From Albidovulum sp. (GTDB taxonomy: Bacteria; Pseudomonadota; Alphaproteobacteria; Rhodobacterales; Rhodobacteraceae): 64,000 bases of DNA. The notes below the pieces were generated by a model, which was given only the letters and a program-made list of their open reading frames with translations, was not told where the DNA came from and searched no databases. The stretch is from the NCBI GenBank assembly GCA_026989275.1, contig JALSJQ010000005.1, positions 45,105 through 109,104 of the forward strand. The letters are read 5' to 3'. Shown in pieces: positions 1 through 8,901 of the stretch (the stretch's first letter is position 1; every line of letters begins with the position of its first letter). A program made the translations under genes and the position numbers.

Positions 1-2
1 CC

Positions 3-755
3 TATGTGAGCTATCTCGAGGGCTGCACCGCGCCCATGCGCGACACGACGCAGCTGCACGCGGCGGTGGTCGAGATCGTCGTGCTCGAGGATGCCGAAGT
101 GAAATATTCCACCGTGCAGAACTGGTATCCCGGCGACGAGGAGGGGCGCGGCGGCATCTACAATTTCGTCACCAAGCGGGCCGACTGCCGCGAGGCGCGG
201 GCGAAGATTTCCTGGACCCAGGTCGAGACCGGCTCGGCCATCACCTGGAAATATCCTTCCTGCATCCTGCGGGGGGACGAATCCCAGGGCGAGTTCTACT
301 CGATCGCCATCACCAACAATCGCCAGCAGGCCGATACCGGCACCAAGATGCTGCATCTGGGTCGGAACACCAGAAGCCGCATCGTCTCGAAGGGCATCTC
401 CGCCGGCCGGTCGCAGAACACCTATCGCGGCCTCGTGCGGATCCACCCCAGGGCTACCGGAAGCCGCAACTTCACCCAGTGCGACAGCCTGCTCATCGGC
501 AACGAGTGCGGCGCCCATACCGTGCCCTATATCGACGTGCGCAACAATTCGAGCCGCGTGGAGCACGAGGCGACGACCTCGAAGGTGGACGAGGACCAGC
601 TGTTCTACTGCCGCCAGCGCGGCATGGACGAGGAGGAGGCGGTGGCGCTCGTGGTCAACGGCTTCTGCCGCGAGGTGCTGCAGGCGCTGCCCATGGAATT
701 CGCCATGGAAGCCCAGCAGCTGGTGGCGATCAGTCTCGAGGGGAGCGTGGGATGA
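3..755 (+). CDS. sufB: SufB, Fe-S cluster scaffold subunit (5'-truncated by window edge)
   Basis: This is the C-terminal half of SufB, the scaffold subunit that with SufC and SufD assembles Fe-S clusters in the cytoplasm. The frame is open to the left edge and reads [11 protein letters not shown] at the border, a SufB family motif, so the start lies outside the window. The beta-helix core follows. Near the C-terminus are the block [20 protein letters not shown], whose cysteine matches the conserved cysteine of the family, and the ending [17 protein letters not shown]. The stop overlaps the start of the next small gene (ATGA), so they are probably translationally coupled. Identity is near certain; only about half of the protein is visible. 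Confidence 0.97.
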   Translation, partial: YVSYLEGCTAPMRDTTQLHAAVVEIVVLEDAEVKYSTVQNWYPGDEEGRGGIYNFVTKRADCREARAKISWTQVETGSAITWKYPSCILRGDESQGEFYSIAITNNRQQADTGTKMLHLGRNTRSRIVSKGISAGRSQNTYRGLVRIHPRATGSRNFTQCDSLLIGNECGAHTVPYIDVRNNSSRVEHEATTSKVDEDQLFYCRQRGMDEEEAVALVVNGFCREVLQALPMEFAMEAQQLVAISLEGSVG

Positions 756-967
756 TGCATGGCCGTTCGGTGGCCGCGCTGGCGCTCGATGTGGCGCTCG
801 GGGCGGCGAGCTTCCTTCTCGTCGATCTGTGGTTCGCGCTCGGCGGGGAAATCCGATGGCCCGAACTCGTCCTCCGCACGCTGATGTTCGCGCTCCTGTT
901 CGGCGCGATCCAGGTCGGCCGGCTCCTCATGGCCACGGGTGGGGAGGGCGGCGATGACCGGGGCTGA
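752..967 (+). CDS. Small two-pass membrane protein, function unknown
   Basis: This 71-residue product starts at an ATG that overlaps the sufB stop (ATGATG with TGA inside). Two hydrophobic stretches, about residues 8-27 and 40-60, are separated by a short loop (GGEIRWPE) and followed by a glycine/acid-rich tail. I recognise no domain. The tight overlap with sufB and the position ahead of sufC suggest it is transcribed with the suf operon. The neighbouring operon contains further membrane proteins. The two TM segments are read from hydrophobicity only, so any role in Fe-S metabolism is an inference from location. Confidence 0.7.
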   Translation: MMHGRSVAALALDVALGAASFLLVDLWFALGGEIRWPELVLRTLMFALLFGAIQVGRLLMATGGEGGDDRG

Positions 968-1055
968 GCGCGGCCCCTGGGGGCGCGGCGGCCGGCAGGC
1001 CGGGAGCGGCGAGAGAGGCGAGAGACGGGAACAATCGCAGAAGGAGGGCCGGCAG

Positions 1056-1376
1056 ATGACGGCAATGATCGTGACGACCACCCCATCGGTCGAGGGGCGG
1101 AAGATCGCCACCTATCATGGCATCGTCACCGGCGAGGCGATTCTCGGCGCCAACATCATCCGCGATCTCTTCGCCCAGGTGACCGACATCTTCGGCGGCC
1201 GTTCCGGCGCCTACGAGGCCGAGCTCGGCAAGGCGCGGGAGACCGCGCTCGACGAGATGCGCGCGCGGGCGCAGGCGCTGGGGGCCGACGCGATCGTCGG
1301 CGTCGATCTCGATTACGAGGTGATCAACAACATGCTGATGGTTTCCGCCTCGGGCACCGCCGTCACCCTCGAGTGA
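1056..1376 (+). CDS. YbjQ/UPF0145 family protein
   Basis: This 106-residue protein matches the YbjQ/UPF0145 family: an N-terminal strand with the pattern [21 protein letters not shown], then an alpha-helical stretch with [20 protein letters not shown] and a C-terminal [10 protein letters not shown] strand. The start ATG has a strong Shine-Dalgarno (AGGAGGG) 8-10 bases upstream. The family is sometimes annotated as heavy-metal-binding, but this copy has no cysteine, so metal binding through thiols is unlikely. It sits inside the suf operon between sufB and sufC. Family membership is solid; its function in Fe-S assembly is not known to me. Confidence 0.9.
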   Translation: MTAMIVTTTPSVEGRKIATYHGIVTGEAILGANIIRDLFAQVTDIFGGRSGAYEAELGKARETALDEMRARAQALGADAIVGVDLDYEVINNMLMVSASGTAVTLE

Positions 1377-1458
1377 CCGGGCCCGGGCCGGACCCGGACA
1401 GGGCGCGCCGGCGCGGCCGGGGCGCGAGAAACGCCAGAACATCGAAGAGGAGAGCGCA

Positions 1459-2214
1459 ATGCTCGAGATCCGCAATCTGCACGTCAAGCTCGAGGAAGAG
1501 GACAAGGTGATCCTCAAGGGCGTGAACCTCGCCCTGCCCGACGGGGAGGTGCATGCCATCATGGGGCCGAACGGCTCGGGCAAATCCACCCTGTCCTATG
1601 TGCTCGCGGGGCGCGAGGGCTATGAGGTGACCGAGGGGGAGGTGCTGCTCGACGGGGAGAACCTGCTCGAGATGGAGCCCGAGGAGCGGGCGGCGAAGGG
1701 GGTCTTCCTGGCCTTCCAGTATCCGGTGGAGATTCCGGGCGTCGGCAACATGACCTTCCTGCGCACCGCTCTCAACGCCCAGCGCAAGGCCCGCGGCGAG
1801 CCCGAGCTTTCGGGGGCGGAGTTCCTGCGTCTGGTGCGGGAGAAGGCGAAGGCCCTCGAGATCGACCCGGAGATGCTCAAGCGTCCGGTCAATGTCGGCT
1901 TCTCGGGCGGGGAGAAGAAGCGCAACGAGATCCTCCAGATGGCGGTGCTCGAGCCGAAGCTCGCCATTCTCGACGAAACCGATTCGGGGCTCGACATCGA
2001 CGCGCTGCGGCTGGTGGCCGAAGGGGTGAATGCGCTGCGCGCGCCGGACCGGTCCTTCCTCGTCATCACCCATTATCAGCGCCTCCTCGACTACATCGTG
2101 CCCGACGTGGTCCACATCATGGCCGACGGCCGCATCATCAGGACGGGCGATGCCGATCTGGCACGCGAGGTCGAGAAGACCGGCTATGCCGACATTCTGA
2201 AGGAGCTTGCGTGA
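1459..2214 (+). CDS. sufC: SufC, Fe-S cluster assembly ATPase
   Basis: SufC is the ABC-type ATPase of the SufBCD complex; ATP binding drives the conformational change of SufB-SufD during cluster assembly. The 251-residue length is normal. Walker A is GPNGSGKST (residues 36-44), the signature is FSGGEKKR (148-155), and Walker B is followed by the D-loop in [10 protein letters not shown] (170-179). The Q-loop lies in [13 protein letters not shown] near 83-95. The ATG is preceded by GAAGAGGAGAG. Its stop overlaps the sufD start, indicating translational coupling. Confidence 0.98.
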   Translation: MLEIRNLHVKLEEEDKVILKGVNLALPDGEVHAIMGPNGSGKSTLSYVLAGREGYEVTEGEVLLDGENLLEMEPEERAAKGVFLAFQYPVEIPGVGNMTFLRTALNAQRKARGEPELSGAEFLRLVREKAKALEIDPEMLKRPVNVGFSGGEKKRNEILQMAVLEPKLAILDETDSGLDIDALRLVAEGVNALRAPDRSFLVITHYQRLLDYIVPDVVHIMADGRIIRTGDADLAREVEKTGYADILKELA

Positions 2215-3512
2215 TGGCCGAGGTGCACGAACGGGACAATCCCGCCGAGGCGCGGCTGGCCGCCATCCGCCTGCCCGAGGAGGAGGCGGGCTGGGCCCGG
2301 GCGGCGCGCGCGGCGGCGCTCGCGCGTCTGCGGCGGACGGGCCTGCCGAACCAGCGCGACGAATACTGGCGCGAGACCGACCCTTCGGCCTTCGTCGCTC
2401 CCGAGCCGGTGCCGGCGGCGCCGCTCGTCACCGACGAGCCCCCGGTCTTCGACGCGATCGACCGGCTCAAGGTGGTGTTCGTGGACGGCGTGTTCGACCC
2501 GGAGGCGTCCGACCCGCTGGCGCTCGATCATGTCGAGATCGAACGGCTGGCCGACGTGCTGCAGGCTGATATCCACTGGGCGCGGGATCTCTTCGGCCGG
2601 CTCGAGGAAACGGCCCATGATCCGGTTCCGCGGCCCTTCGCCGCTCTCAACACCGCCGTTGCCGGCGACGGCATCGTCATCCGGGTGCGGGGCAGGGCGC
2701 CGAAGCCGATCTCGCTGATCTATCTGCATCGCGATGACCGCTCGGATGCGGTGCTGCATCACCTCGTGCGGATCGAACCCGGCGCGGAGCTGACGCTTCT
2801 GGAGAACGGGCCCGCGGCCGCCCGCTTCAACCAGCTGCTCGAGGTGGAGGTGGCCGCGGGCGGCAGTTTCCACCATGTCCGCGCCCAGGGGCGGGACCAC
2901 GAGCGCCGCGCCGTCACCCATCTCGTGGGCCGCGTGGCCGAGGGCGGCGTGCTCAAGTCCTTCACCCTCACCGCCAATGGCGCCCTCTCGCGCAACGAAT
3001 ACGTCGTCCGTCTCGAGGGGGCCGAGGCGGTGACCCATCTTGCCGGCGCGGCGGTGGGAGACGGGGCGGTGCATCCCTTCCATCACGACGACACCATCTT
3101 CGTCACCCATGCCGCCGAAAGCTGCGAGAGCCGGCAGGTATTCAAGAAGGTGCTGCGAAACGGTGCGGTCGGTGTCTTCCAGGGCAAGATCCTCGTCCGG
3201 TCCGTGGCTCAGAAGACCGACGGCTACCAGCTCTCCCAGGGTCTGATGCTCGACGGCGACAGCCGTTTCTTCGCCAAGCCGGAGCTCGAGATCTATGCCG
3301 ACGACGTGAAGTGCTCCCACGGCTCGACCTGCGGAGCGATCGACGAGGAGCAGCTGTTCTATCTGCGCGCGCGCGGCGTGCCGCGCCCCGAGGCGGAGAA
3401 CCTTCTGGTGCTGGCTTTCCTCGCCGAGGCGCTCGAGGAGATCGAGGATCCGGCGCTGGCCGACGACATCCGCGCCCGGCTCGAGGCCTGGCTGCGCCGC
3501 CGCCAGGGCTGA
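2214..3512 (+). CDS. sufD: SufD, Fe-S cluster assembly subunit
   Basis: SufD pairs with SufB in the SufB-SufC2-SufD complex. The 432-residue product has the SufB/SufD C-terminal domain, including the conserved histidine region CSHGSTCGAIDEEQLFYLRA near residues 365-385. The N-terminal third is the variable helical part, including RDEYWRETDPSAF. I prefer the ATG at 2214, which overlaps the sufC stop as TGATG; a GTG three bases upstream is also in frame. It is immediately followed by a gene for a membrane protein, so transcription probably continues. Confidence 0.97.
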   Translation: MAEVHERDNPAEARLAAIRLPEEEAGWARAARAAALARLRRTGLPNQRDEYWRETDPSAFVAPEPVPAAPLVTDEPPVFDAIDRLKVVFVDGVFDPEASDPLALDHVEIERLADVLQADIHWARDLFGRLEETAHDPVPRPFAALNTAVAGDGIVIRVRGRAPKPISLIYLHRDDRSDAVLHHLVRIEPGAELTLLENGPAAARFNQLLEVEVAAGGSFHHVRAQGRDHERRAVTHLVGRVAEGGVLKSFTLTANGALSRNEYVVRLEGAEAVTHLAGAAVGDGAVHPFHHDDTIFVTHAAESCESRQVFKKVLRNGAVGVFQGKILVRSVAQKTDGYQLSQGLMLDGDSRFFAKPELEIYADDVKCSHGSTCGAIDEEQLFYLRARGVPRPEAENLLVLAFLAEALEEIEDPALADDIRARLEAWLRRRQG

Positions 3513-3520
3513 GAGGGCGC

Positions 3521-4240
3521 ATGGGCGGGAGCGGAGAGCCGCAGGGCGCCGGGGTTGCGTCCGGGGGGGCATTGCCGCCGCGGCCTGCTTCCGGTGCAAA
3601 CCGGCCGGGCGCGGCTGGAGAGAGGGCCGTGGCGCCGTGTAGGGAGCGGGCGGGTTCGGAGGATGCCGGCGGCGACGGCGCCGCCGCCCGCATGGCGACC
3701 GGAACGCGCGCGGGGAGCGGGGCCGCGGCCGATGCCGGGGCGGGGAGCGGGGGCACCGTCGGCCTGCTCGCGCAATGGCGCGATCCCGCCGCCGCCTTCG
3801 CCGCCCTTCTGGCCGCGCCGCCCGGGGAAGGGGCGCGGCTCCTTCCCTGGCTTCTCGGCGGGGCGCTCGCGCCGCTCGTCGCCGACATGCCGGCCCTTGC
3901 CGGGCAGGCGGCGGGAGAGGGGGTGCCGCTTGCCGGGCTGCTGGCCGGGCGGTTGATGGCGGCGGTGCTGTTCGTGCCGCTGCTCTTCTACGGGCTTGCG
4001 GCGGTGGTCTGGGTGCTCCTGCGCCTTGGCGGACGCCCCGTTCCGGGGGCGGGGCTGCGGCTCGTGCTCTTTCGCTCCCTGTGGCTGGTGGCGCCGCTCG
4101 TCATCCTCAGGGGCTGGGCGGCGGCGCTGTGGCCGGTGCTGACATCGCCGCAGGCGGCGCTTCTTCTCGGCCTTGCGATCTGGAGCGCCTTCCTCTGGCA
4201 GCTGGCAGGCGGCCTGCGGGCGCTGCTGCGCCGCGGCTGA
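3521..4240 (+). CDS. Yip1-like multi-spanning membrane protein
   Basis: The 239-residue product begins eight bases after sufD with a GAGAGG ribosome site; a second in-frame ATG at 3692 would remove a low-complexity Gly/Ala-rich leader of 57 residues. After the leader comes the motif LLAQWRDPAAAFAALLAAP, typical of the start of Yip1-like domains, and then about four or five hydrophobic segments. It is the first of three consecutive membrane proteins after sufD. The Yip1 assignment rests on motif and topology rather than a strong signature, so confidence in family is moderate. Function is unknown. Confidence 0.7.
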   Translation: MGGSGEPQGAGVASGGALPPRPASGANRPGAAGERAVAPCRERAGSEDAGGDGAAARMATGTRAGSGAAADAGAGSGGTVGLLAQWRDPAAAFAALLAAPPGEGARLLPWLLGGALAPLVADMPALAGQAAGEGVPLAGLLAGRLMAAVLFVPLLFYGLAAVVWVLLRLGGRPVPGAGLRLVLFRSLWLVAPLVILRGWAAALWPVLTSPQAALLLGLAIWSAFLWQLAGGLRALLRRG

Positions 4241-4469
4241 CACGGAGGGCGGCCCTTGCCGCCCCGCCGGTGCCGATCCGCGTCGGGCTGTCGGTGGACC
4301 GGTCGCCCGCCAGCGCCATTCCCATGTTTTTCCCCGGTTCCGCCACAATCTCCTCATGTTTTATCGGCATCACAAGTTGCATCTGACGGTTGTGCGTGTC
4401 GTCCGCAAGAAGGTTGTCTTGCTCACTGGCGGTTCAGCCGCCGATTTCCAGCCCGGGGGAACCTGAAGG

Positions 4470-5183
4470 ATGGACATGCGAATGAATGATCTCATGGGGG
4501 ATCTCGAACCCGGCATTCCCGGCTGGGACGATGCGCTTCTGCCCCATCGTCGGGAGCGGCGCTTCCCCGGCCGGCGGATGCAAAGGGGCGACTTCCTGCC
4601 GCGCCTTGCCCAGAGCCTGCTTGCGCCGGTGCCGACCTTCCGCCGGATCGGACTCGAGAAACACGGGCTCGGCGCCCTTCTTTTCTGGCTGAGCCTGTCC
4701 AATCTCGCCTTCTTCGTCGCCTGGGCGATCCGGCTCTATCTCGTACCGCTGCCCCATGTGCTGCACGCCTTCCAGATCCCCGTCGGGGTGCTCGTCGTGG
4801 GGGCGCTGGTCGGCCGCTATTTCTTCGTCGGCTGGTTCGCCCTCGCGATGTGCGCGCTGATGCACATTCTCGGCGGCAGGGGCCGCAACCGCAGCTGCTT
4901 CGTCGCCCTCCTCTGGGCCGATCTCGTAACGGCGCCGATCAGCCTTGCCCTGGCGCTGCTGGCCCTGGCCTTCCATTATCTCAGCTACATCTCGCCGGTC
5001 TTTTCCGCCGACTGGTTCACCCTGCCGCTCTACTGGCTGGGGCTGGTGTCCATCGTCTATTACGGTGCGATGGCGCTGGCGGGGGTGCACAAGATGCCCC
5101 CGGGGCGGGTTCTGCTCGTCATGAGCCTCGTGACGCTTGCCGGGCTGGGTCTCGGCCTGTATCTCCTCTTGAAGCTGAACTGA
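4470..5183 (+). CDS. Multi-spanning membrane protein, Yip1-like
   Basis: The 237-residue protein has a soluble, Arg-rich N-terminus (about 60 residues) and then about five hydrophobic helices with the amphipathic lead-in LPRLAQSLLAPVPTFRRIGL. It ends with a strongly hydrophobic LAGLGLGLYLLLKLN. Overall topology resembles the two flanking proteins, suggesting duplicated Yip1-like genes, although sequence similarity among the three is low by eye. A 229-base AT-richer gap precedes it, so it may have its own promoter. The function is unknown. Confidence 0.65.
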   Translation: MDMRMNDLMGDLEPGIPGWDDALLPHRRERRFPGRRMQRGDFLPRLAQSLLAPVPTFRRIGLEKHGLGALLFWLSLSNLAFFVAWAIRLYLVPLPHVLHAFQIPVGVLVVGALVGRYFFVGWFALAMCALMHILGGRGRNRSCFVALLWADLVTAPISLALALLALAFHYLSYISPVFSADWFTLPLYWLGLVSIVYYGAMALAGVHKMPPGRVLLVMSLVTLAGLGLGLYLLLKLN

Positions 5184-5221
5184 GCCCGCCCGCCCGGTCG
5201 GGCTCGTCACACGGGCTCTGG

Positions 5222-5821
5222 ATGGGGGACGGCATGGGGCAAGGGATCGGCGATCTGGTGCGGACCGGCTTGCGCCATCCGCGCGAAGGCGCGCGGCGGT
5301 TTCTTTCCCTGCCGTTCGACGAACGCCATACCGGCGAGCTCGTGGCCGCGGCGATCCTGCTCGGGAGCGTCACGGAATATCTCTTCGCGCTCGTTCTGGT
5401 CACGGTCAGCCGGAGCTCGGGCCAGCCGCCGGGGCAGATCGAACGGATGCTCGAGGCGGTGCTGGCCGGCGGGCCGATCACGCTGGCCATCGCCGGCACG
5501 CTGGCCTTCGGGCTGCGCTGGGGGCTCGTGATGCTGGCGGGGCGTCTTTTCTCGGGCAGGGGCGGACCGGGCGAGGCGGCCCGGCTTCTGGCCTGGTATG
5601 ACATCCTCTGGACGCTGCTCTTTCTGGCGATCCTGCTCGTGGTGGTCGTCCTGCCACCGATCGGGGTGCTTCTTCTGCTGTTCGCCGGCTTCTGGAGCGT
5701 GTGGATGATGGTCGAATTCGTCTCCGCCCTTCATGGCTGGGAGAACCGCATGGCCGTGTTCTTCGGTCTCATGACCGGCTATCTCTTCCTCCAGATCCTC
5801 CTGGGCCTCCTGCCGATCTGA
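5222..5821 (+). CDS. Yip1 family membrane protein
   Basis: The 199-residue product starts with LVRTGLRHPREGARRFLSLP, the amphipathic leader seen in Rhodobacterales Yip1-domain proteins encoded beside suf genes. Five hydrophobic segments follow. Two close in-frame ATGs (5222 and 5234) are possible starts; neither has a strong Shine-Dalgarno. It is 38 bases downstream of the previous membrane gene, so the two are likely co-transcribed. A terminator hairpin lies between this gene and the convergent helicase gene. The role is unknown; location suggests some link to the suf cluster. Confidence 0.75.
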   Translation: MGDGMGQGIGDLVRTGLRHPREGARRFLSLPFDERHTGELVAAAILLGSVTEYLFALVLVTVSRSSGQPPGQIERMLEAVLAGGPITLAIAGTLAFGLRWGLVMLAGRLFSGRGGPGEAARLLAWYDILWTLLFLAILLVVVVLPPIGVLLLLFAGFWSVWMMVEFVSALHGWENRMAVFFGLMTGYLFLQILLGLLPI

Positions 5822-5914
5822 CACGCATCGCTCCACCGCGGCCGCATGCCTCGCGCATGTTCCGGCCTGCAGACCGTTCGTGCCTGCAGGTGCAGCGTGC
5901 GGCGGTGGGGACGG

Positions 5915-5940
5915 AAAAGGGGGAGCCGCATGGCTCCCCC
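5915..5940 (-). terminator. Intrinsic terminator of the helicase gene
   Basis: A perfect 9-bp stem (GGGGGAGCC/GGCTCCCCC, loop GCAT) lies at 5919-5940. On the minus strand it is followed by TTTTCC (5918 down to 5913). It sits about 34 bases after the stop of the minus-strand helicase gene and may also serve the converging plus-strand membrane gene. Confidence 0.75.
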
Positions 5941-5973
5941 CGGTTCGTTTCCGTGGTTGCCTTTCGCGGCGGC

Positions 5974-7251
5974 TCAGGCGCTGCGCCGGCGCCGGGGGCG
6001 TCCGCCCTGACCGTGCCGCGGGCCGGCGCCGCGACCACGGCCGCCCGCGGGCCTGCGCGATTTGGTCGCCGAGCTGCGCATGCCGGGCCAAGGCGTGCCT
6101 TCGGCCACCGGGATCGCCGTGCCGAGAAGTTTCTCGATGGCGTGAAATTCCTTCATCTCCTCGGCCGAGCAGAAGGCGATGGCCGCGCCGCTGGCGCCGG
6201 CCCGGGCCGTCCGGCCGATGCGGTGCACGTAGTTGTCGGCCACATTGGGCAGATCGAAATTGTAGACATGGCGCACGGCCGGAATGTCGATGCCGCGCGC
6301 GGCGACATCCGTCGCCACCAGCACCCGGCTGCGTCCGTCGCGGAAAGCCCGGAGCGCCCGGTCGCGCTGCCCCTGGCTCTTGTTGCCGTGAATCGAGCCG
6401 GCTTCGAGACCGGCGCGCTCGAGAGCGGTGCGGATCTTCTCGGCGCCCCGCTTGGTGCGGGCGAAGACGAGGGCGTTCTCGTCCCGGTGGGCGGTCAGAA
6501 GTTCGATCAGCCGCTCTATCTTGGTGGCCGGGTCGAGAAAGCGCACCGACTGGGCGATGCGCGAGACCGGCCGGCCCGGCGGCGTGACCTCGATGCGCAC
6601 GGGATCCTCGAGCCATTCGGCGGCCACGGCTTCCATCTGCCGCGGCATGGTGGCCGAGAAGAGCACGGTCTGCCGGTCGCGGGGAAGGGCGCGGGCGATG
6701 CGCTTGAGCGCATGGATGAAGCCCATGTCGAGCATCTGGTCGGCCTCGTCGAGCACCAGGTGGCGCGTGGCCGACAAGTCGATCGCACGGCGCTCCATCA
6801 GGTCGATCAGCCGGCCCGGCGTGGCGACGAGAATGTCGGCGCCGCGGGCGATCTGGCGGATCTGGTTGTTGATGGAGCTGCCGCCGGTGACGAGCGCAAA
6901 TCCGAGGCCGGTGCCGCGCGAGAAGGCGCTGAGGGCGTCGAGGATCTGGCGGGCCAGTTCGCGCGTCGGGGCGAGGATGAGCGCGCTGGCCTGGCGCGGC
7001 GCGGCCGGCAGGCGGGCCGCGGCCAGCTGATGGATCAGCGGCAGGCCGAAGGCAGCGGTCTTGCCGGTGCCGGTCTGGGCCAGGGCGAGCACGTCGGCCC
7101 CTGCCAGCATCGGCGGAATGGCACCGGCCTGAACCGGCGTCGGCGTCTCGATGCCCAGCCCGGCGAGCCGCGCCACGAGGCGGGAATCGAGCCCGAGATC
7201 GGCGAAACCGGAGGGGGTGGCCGTCTCGGCCAGGATGTCTGTGGTCTTCAT
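5974..7251 (-). CDS. DEAD-box ATP-dependent RNA helicase (RhlE-like)
   Basis: This 425-residue enzyme unwinds short RNA duplexes using ATP, in ribosome assembly or mRNA decay. The Q motif (FADLGL to PTPVQ, 16-41), Walker A AQTGTGKT (58-65), the DEAD box (168-171), a SAT motif in LFSATMPRQ, and the helicase C motifs VATDVAARGIDIP and HRIGRTARAG are all visible. The C-terminus is a basic Arg/Gly-rich tail, as in RhlE-type proteins that bind RNA non-specifically. The start at 7251 is preceded by AAGGA at good spacing; in-frame sequence further upstream looks non-coding. Confidence 0.95.
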   Translation of the reverse strand: MKTTDILAETATPSGFADLGLDSRLVARLAGLGIETPTPVQAGAIPPMLAGADVLALAQTGTGKTAAFGLPLIHQLAAARLPAAPRQASALILAPTRELARQILDALSAFSRGTGLGFALVTGGSSINNQIRQIARGADILVATPGRLIDLMERRAIDLSATRHLVLDEADQMLDMGFIHALKRIARALPRDRQTVLFSATMPRQMEAVAAEWLEDPVRIEVTPPGRPVSRIAQSVRFLDPATKIERLIELLTAHRDENALVFARTKRGAEKIRTALERAGLEAGSIHGNKSQGQRDRALRAFRDGRSRVLVATDVAARGIDIPAVRHVYNFDLPNVADNYVHRIGRTARAGASGAAIAFCSAEEMKEFHAIEKLLGTAIPVAEGTPWPGMRSSATKSRRPAGGRGRGAGPRHGQGGRPRRRRSA

Positions 7252-7620
7252 GGAAAATCCTTCGAAGCCGCCGGGGGGCGGCGATGCGGGCCGACGGGCG
7301 GCCACGGGTGATCAGCGCCGGCGACATGCCCTGCGCGCAGCTCCCGTGCGTGATGTGGAGGCTGGATTGCGCCTGCCGAGCGGCTCGAAAGGACGTCGGA
7401 AGGCTGGCCCGGCGGCTCGAAAGCCGTTCACGCGGCCGTTGAACATGGCTTCCATCTGCGCCTTCGCGGCCTCGAAGTCAATGGGGCGGGGCGGAAAAGA
7501 TGCGATTGCGCGGCGAATGCGTGGCAAACGGCGCAAATGCCGCGGGCGAGGGGCCATGCCCGCCGCCCTTGACGAAGCCGCCGTCACGCCACAAGAGGGG
7601 CGGAGGGCAGGGAAGCGGGA
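7252..7620. other. Divergent intergenic region, no gene seen
   Basis: This 369-base stretch separates the divergent helicase and flavoenzyme genes. It contains an 11-base direct repeat (CGGCTCGAAAG at 7381 and 7413) and the interrupted inverted repeat GTTCA-N9-TGAAC near 7425-7445. A 47-codon minus-strand frame (7312-7452 region) was considered but has a poor ribosome site and a random-looking Arg-rich C-terminus. I see no convincing promoter. Confidence 0.5.
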
Positions 7621-8826
7621 ATGACGGAGATGCGAAGGGCGGATGTGGTCATCGTCGGCGGAGCGGCCATGGGGTCGGCCCTGGCCTTCTTCCTGGCGGA
7701 CGATCCCGCCTTTCGCGGCCGTATCCTCGTGATCGAGGCCGACATGTCGCTCGCCCGCTCCGCCACCGCCCGCTCGCACGAATCGATCCGCGGGCAGTTC
7801 ACCACCGAGGTCAACATCCGCCTGTCGCGTTTCTCTCTCGCCTTCCTGCGCGACTTTCGCGCCCGGCTCGGCGGGGACAGGGACATTGCCGACATCCCCA
7901 TCCGCGAACACGGCTATCTCTATCTTGCCGCCACCGCGGAAGGGGCGCGGCAGCTCGCGGAAAGCGCGGCCCTGCAACGCCGGCTCGGCGTGCCGACCGA
8001 GCTGCTCGGCCCCGACGAGATTGCCCGCCGCTTTCCCGACATCCATGTGCAGGACATCCGCCTCGGCGCCCTCAACACCGACGGCGAGGGCCGGTTCGAC
8101 GGCTCGGCGATGGTGGCGGGGTTCCGCCGGGCCGCCCGCCGTCGCGGGGTCGTCTTCCACGAGGACGAGGTGGTGGGGCTCGAGCGGCAGGGGGCACGGG
8201 TGACCGCCGTCATGCTCGCTTCGGGGGAGCGGATCGCCTGCGGGCTTGTCGTCAACGCCGCCGGCACCCGGGCCGCCGAAATCGCCGCGCTGGCGGGCAT
8301 CGATCTGCCCGTGGAGCCGCGCAAGCGCTTCTCCTGGGTGTTCCGCACCGCCCGGCCACTCAGGGGGCCGCTGCCGCTCGTCATCGACCCGGCAGGGGTG
8401 CATGTGCTGCCCGAGGGGAGGGACGGCCGGCATTTCCTGTGCGGGGCCCGGCCCGAACCCGACCTGCCGGCGGCACCGGACGATTTCGACGCTCCCGAGG
8501 AGGACGCGTTCTGGCTCGCCCGGGTCTGGCCCGTGCTCGCGGCCCGGGTTCCCGCCTTCGAGACGATCCGTCCGATGCGCTTCTGGGTCGGCCATTACGA
8601 TTACAACACCCATGACGCCAACGCCCTTCTGGGCTTTCATCCGGCTCTCGAGAACTTCGTCTGCATGAACGGCTTTTCCGGCCACGGGCTCCAGCAGGCG
8701 CCGGGGGTGGGGCTGGCGGTGGCCGAGGCGATCGTCCACGGCAACTGGCGGAGCCTTGCCCTCGACCCGCTCCATGTCGGCCGGCTCCAGCGCGGCGAGA
8801 AGGTGGTGGAAAAGGCGATCATCTGA
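7621..8826 (+). CDS. FAD-dependent oxidoreductase of the glycine/D-amino-acid oxidase (DAO) family
   Basis: The 401-residue flavoprotein begins with a dinucleotide-binding strand (VVIVGGAAMGSALAFFLA, residues 8-25) and has the substrate-domain pattern SATARSHESIRGQFTTEVN, which recalls FOXRED1/sarcosine-oxidase-like members. The C-terminal FAD-contact region is GFSGHGLQQAPGVGLAVAEA. Such enzymes oxidise secondary or primary amines of amino acids to imines with FAD; the substrate cannot be told from sequence. A 75-base gap leads to a glycosyltransferase-like gene on the same strand, but no shared pathway is evident. Confidence 0.88.
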   Translation: MTEMRRADVVIVGGAAMGSALAFFLADDPAFRGRILVIEADMSLARSATARSHESIRGQFTTEVNIRLSRFSLAFLRDFRARLGGDRDIADIPIREHGYLYLAATAEGARQLAESAALQRRLGVPTELLGPDEIARRFPDIHVQDIRLGALNTDGEGRFDGSAMVAGFRRAARRRGVVFHEDEVVGLERQGARVTAVMLASGERIACGLVVNAAGTRAAEIAALAGIDLPVEPRKRFSWVFRTARPLRGPLPLVIDPAGVHVLPEGRDGRHFLCGARPEPDLPAAPDDFDAPEEDAFWLARVWPVLAARVPAFETIRPMRFWVGHYDYNTHDANALLGFHPALENFVCMNGFSGHGLQQAPGVGLAVAEAIVHGNWRSLALDPLHVGRLQRGEKVVEKAII

Positions 8827-8901
8827 GCCGGCCGGGGTTGACCCGGGGCGAGAGGGCGGGAAACTGGCGCAGACCGCCGGGCGGTGCGGGAGGAGAGGGG
8901 C

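Noticed and set aside
7312..7452. Small minus-strand ORF starting MEAMFNGRVNGF
   Set aside because: Weak ribosome site, Arg-rich random-looking C-terminus and no recognisable family.
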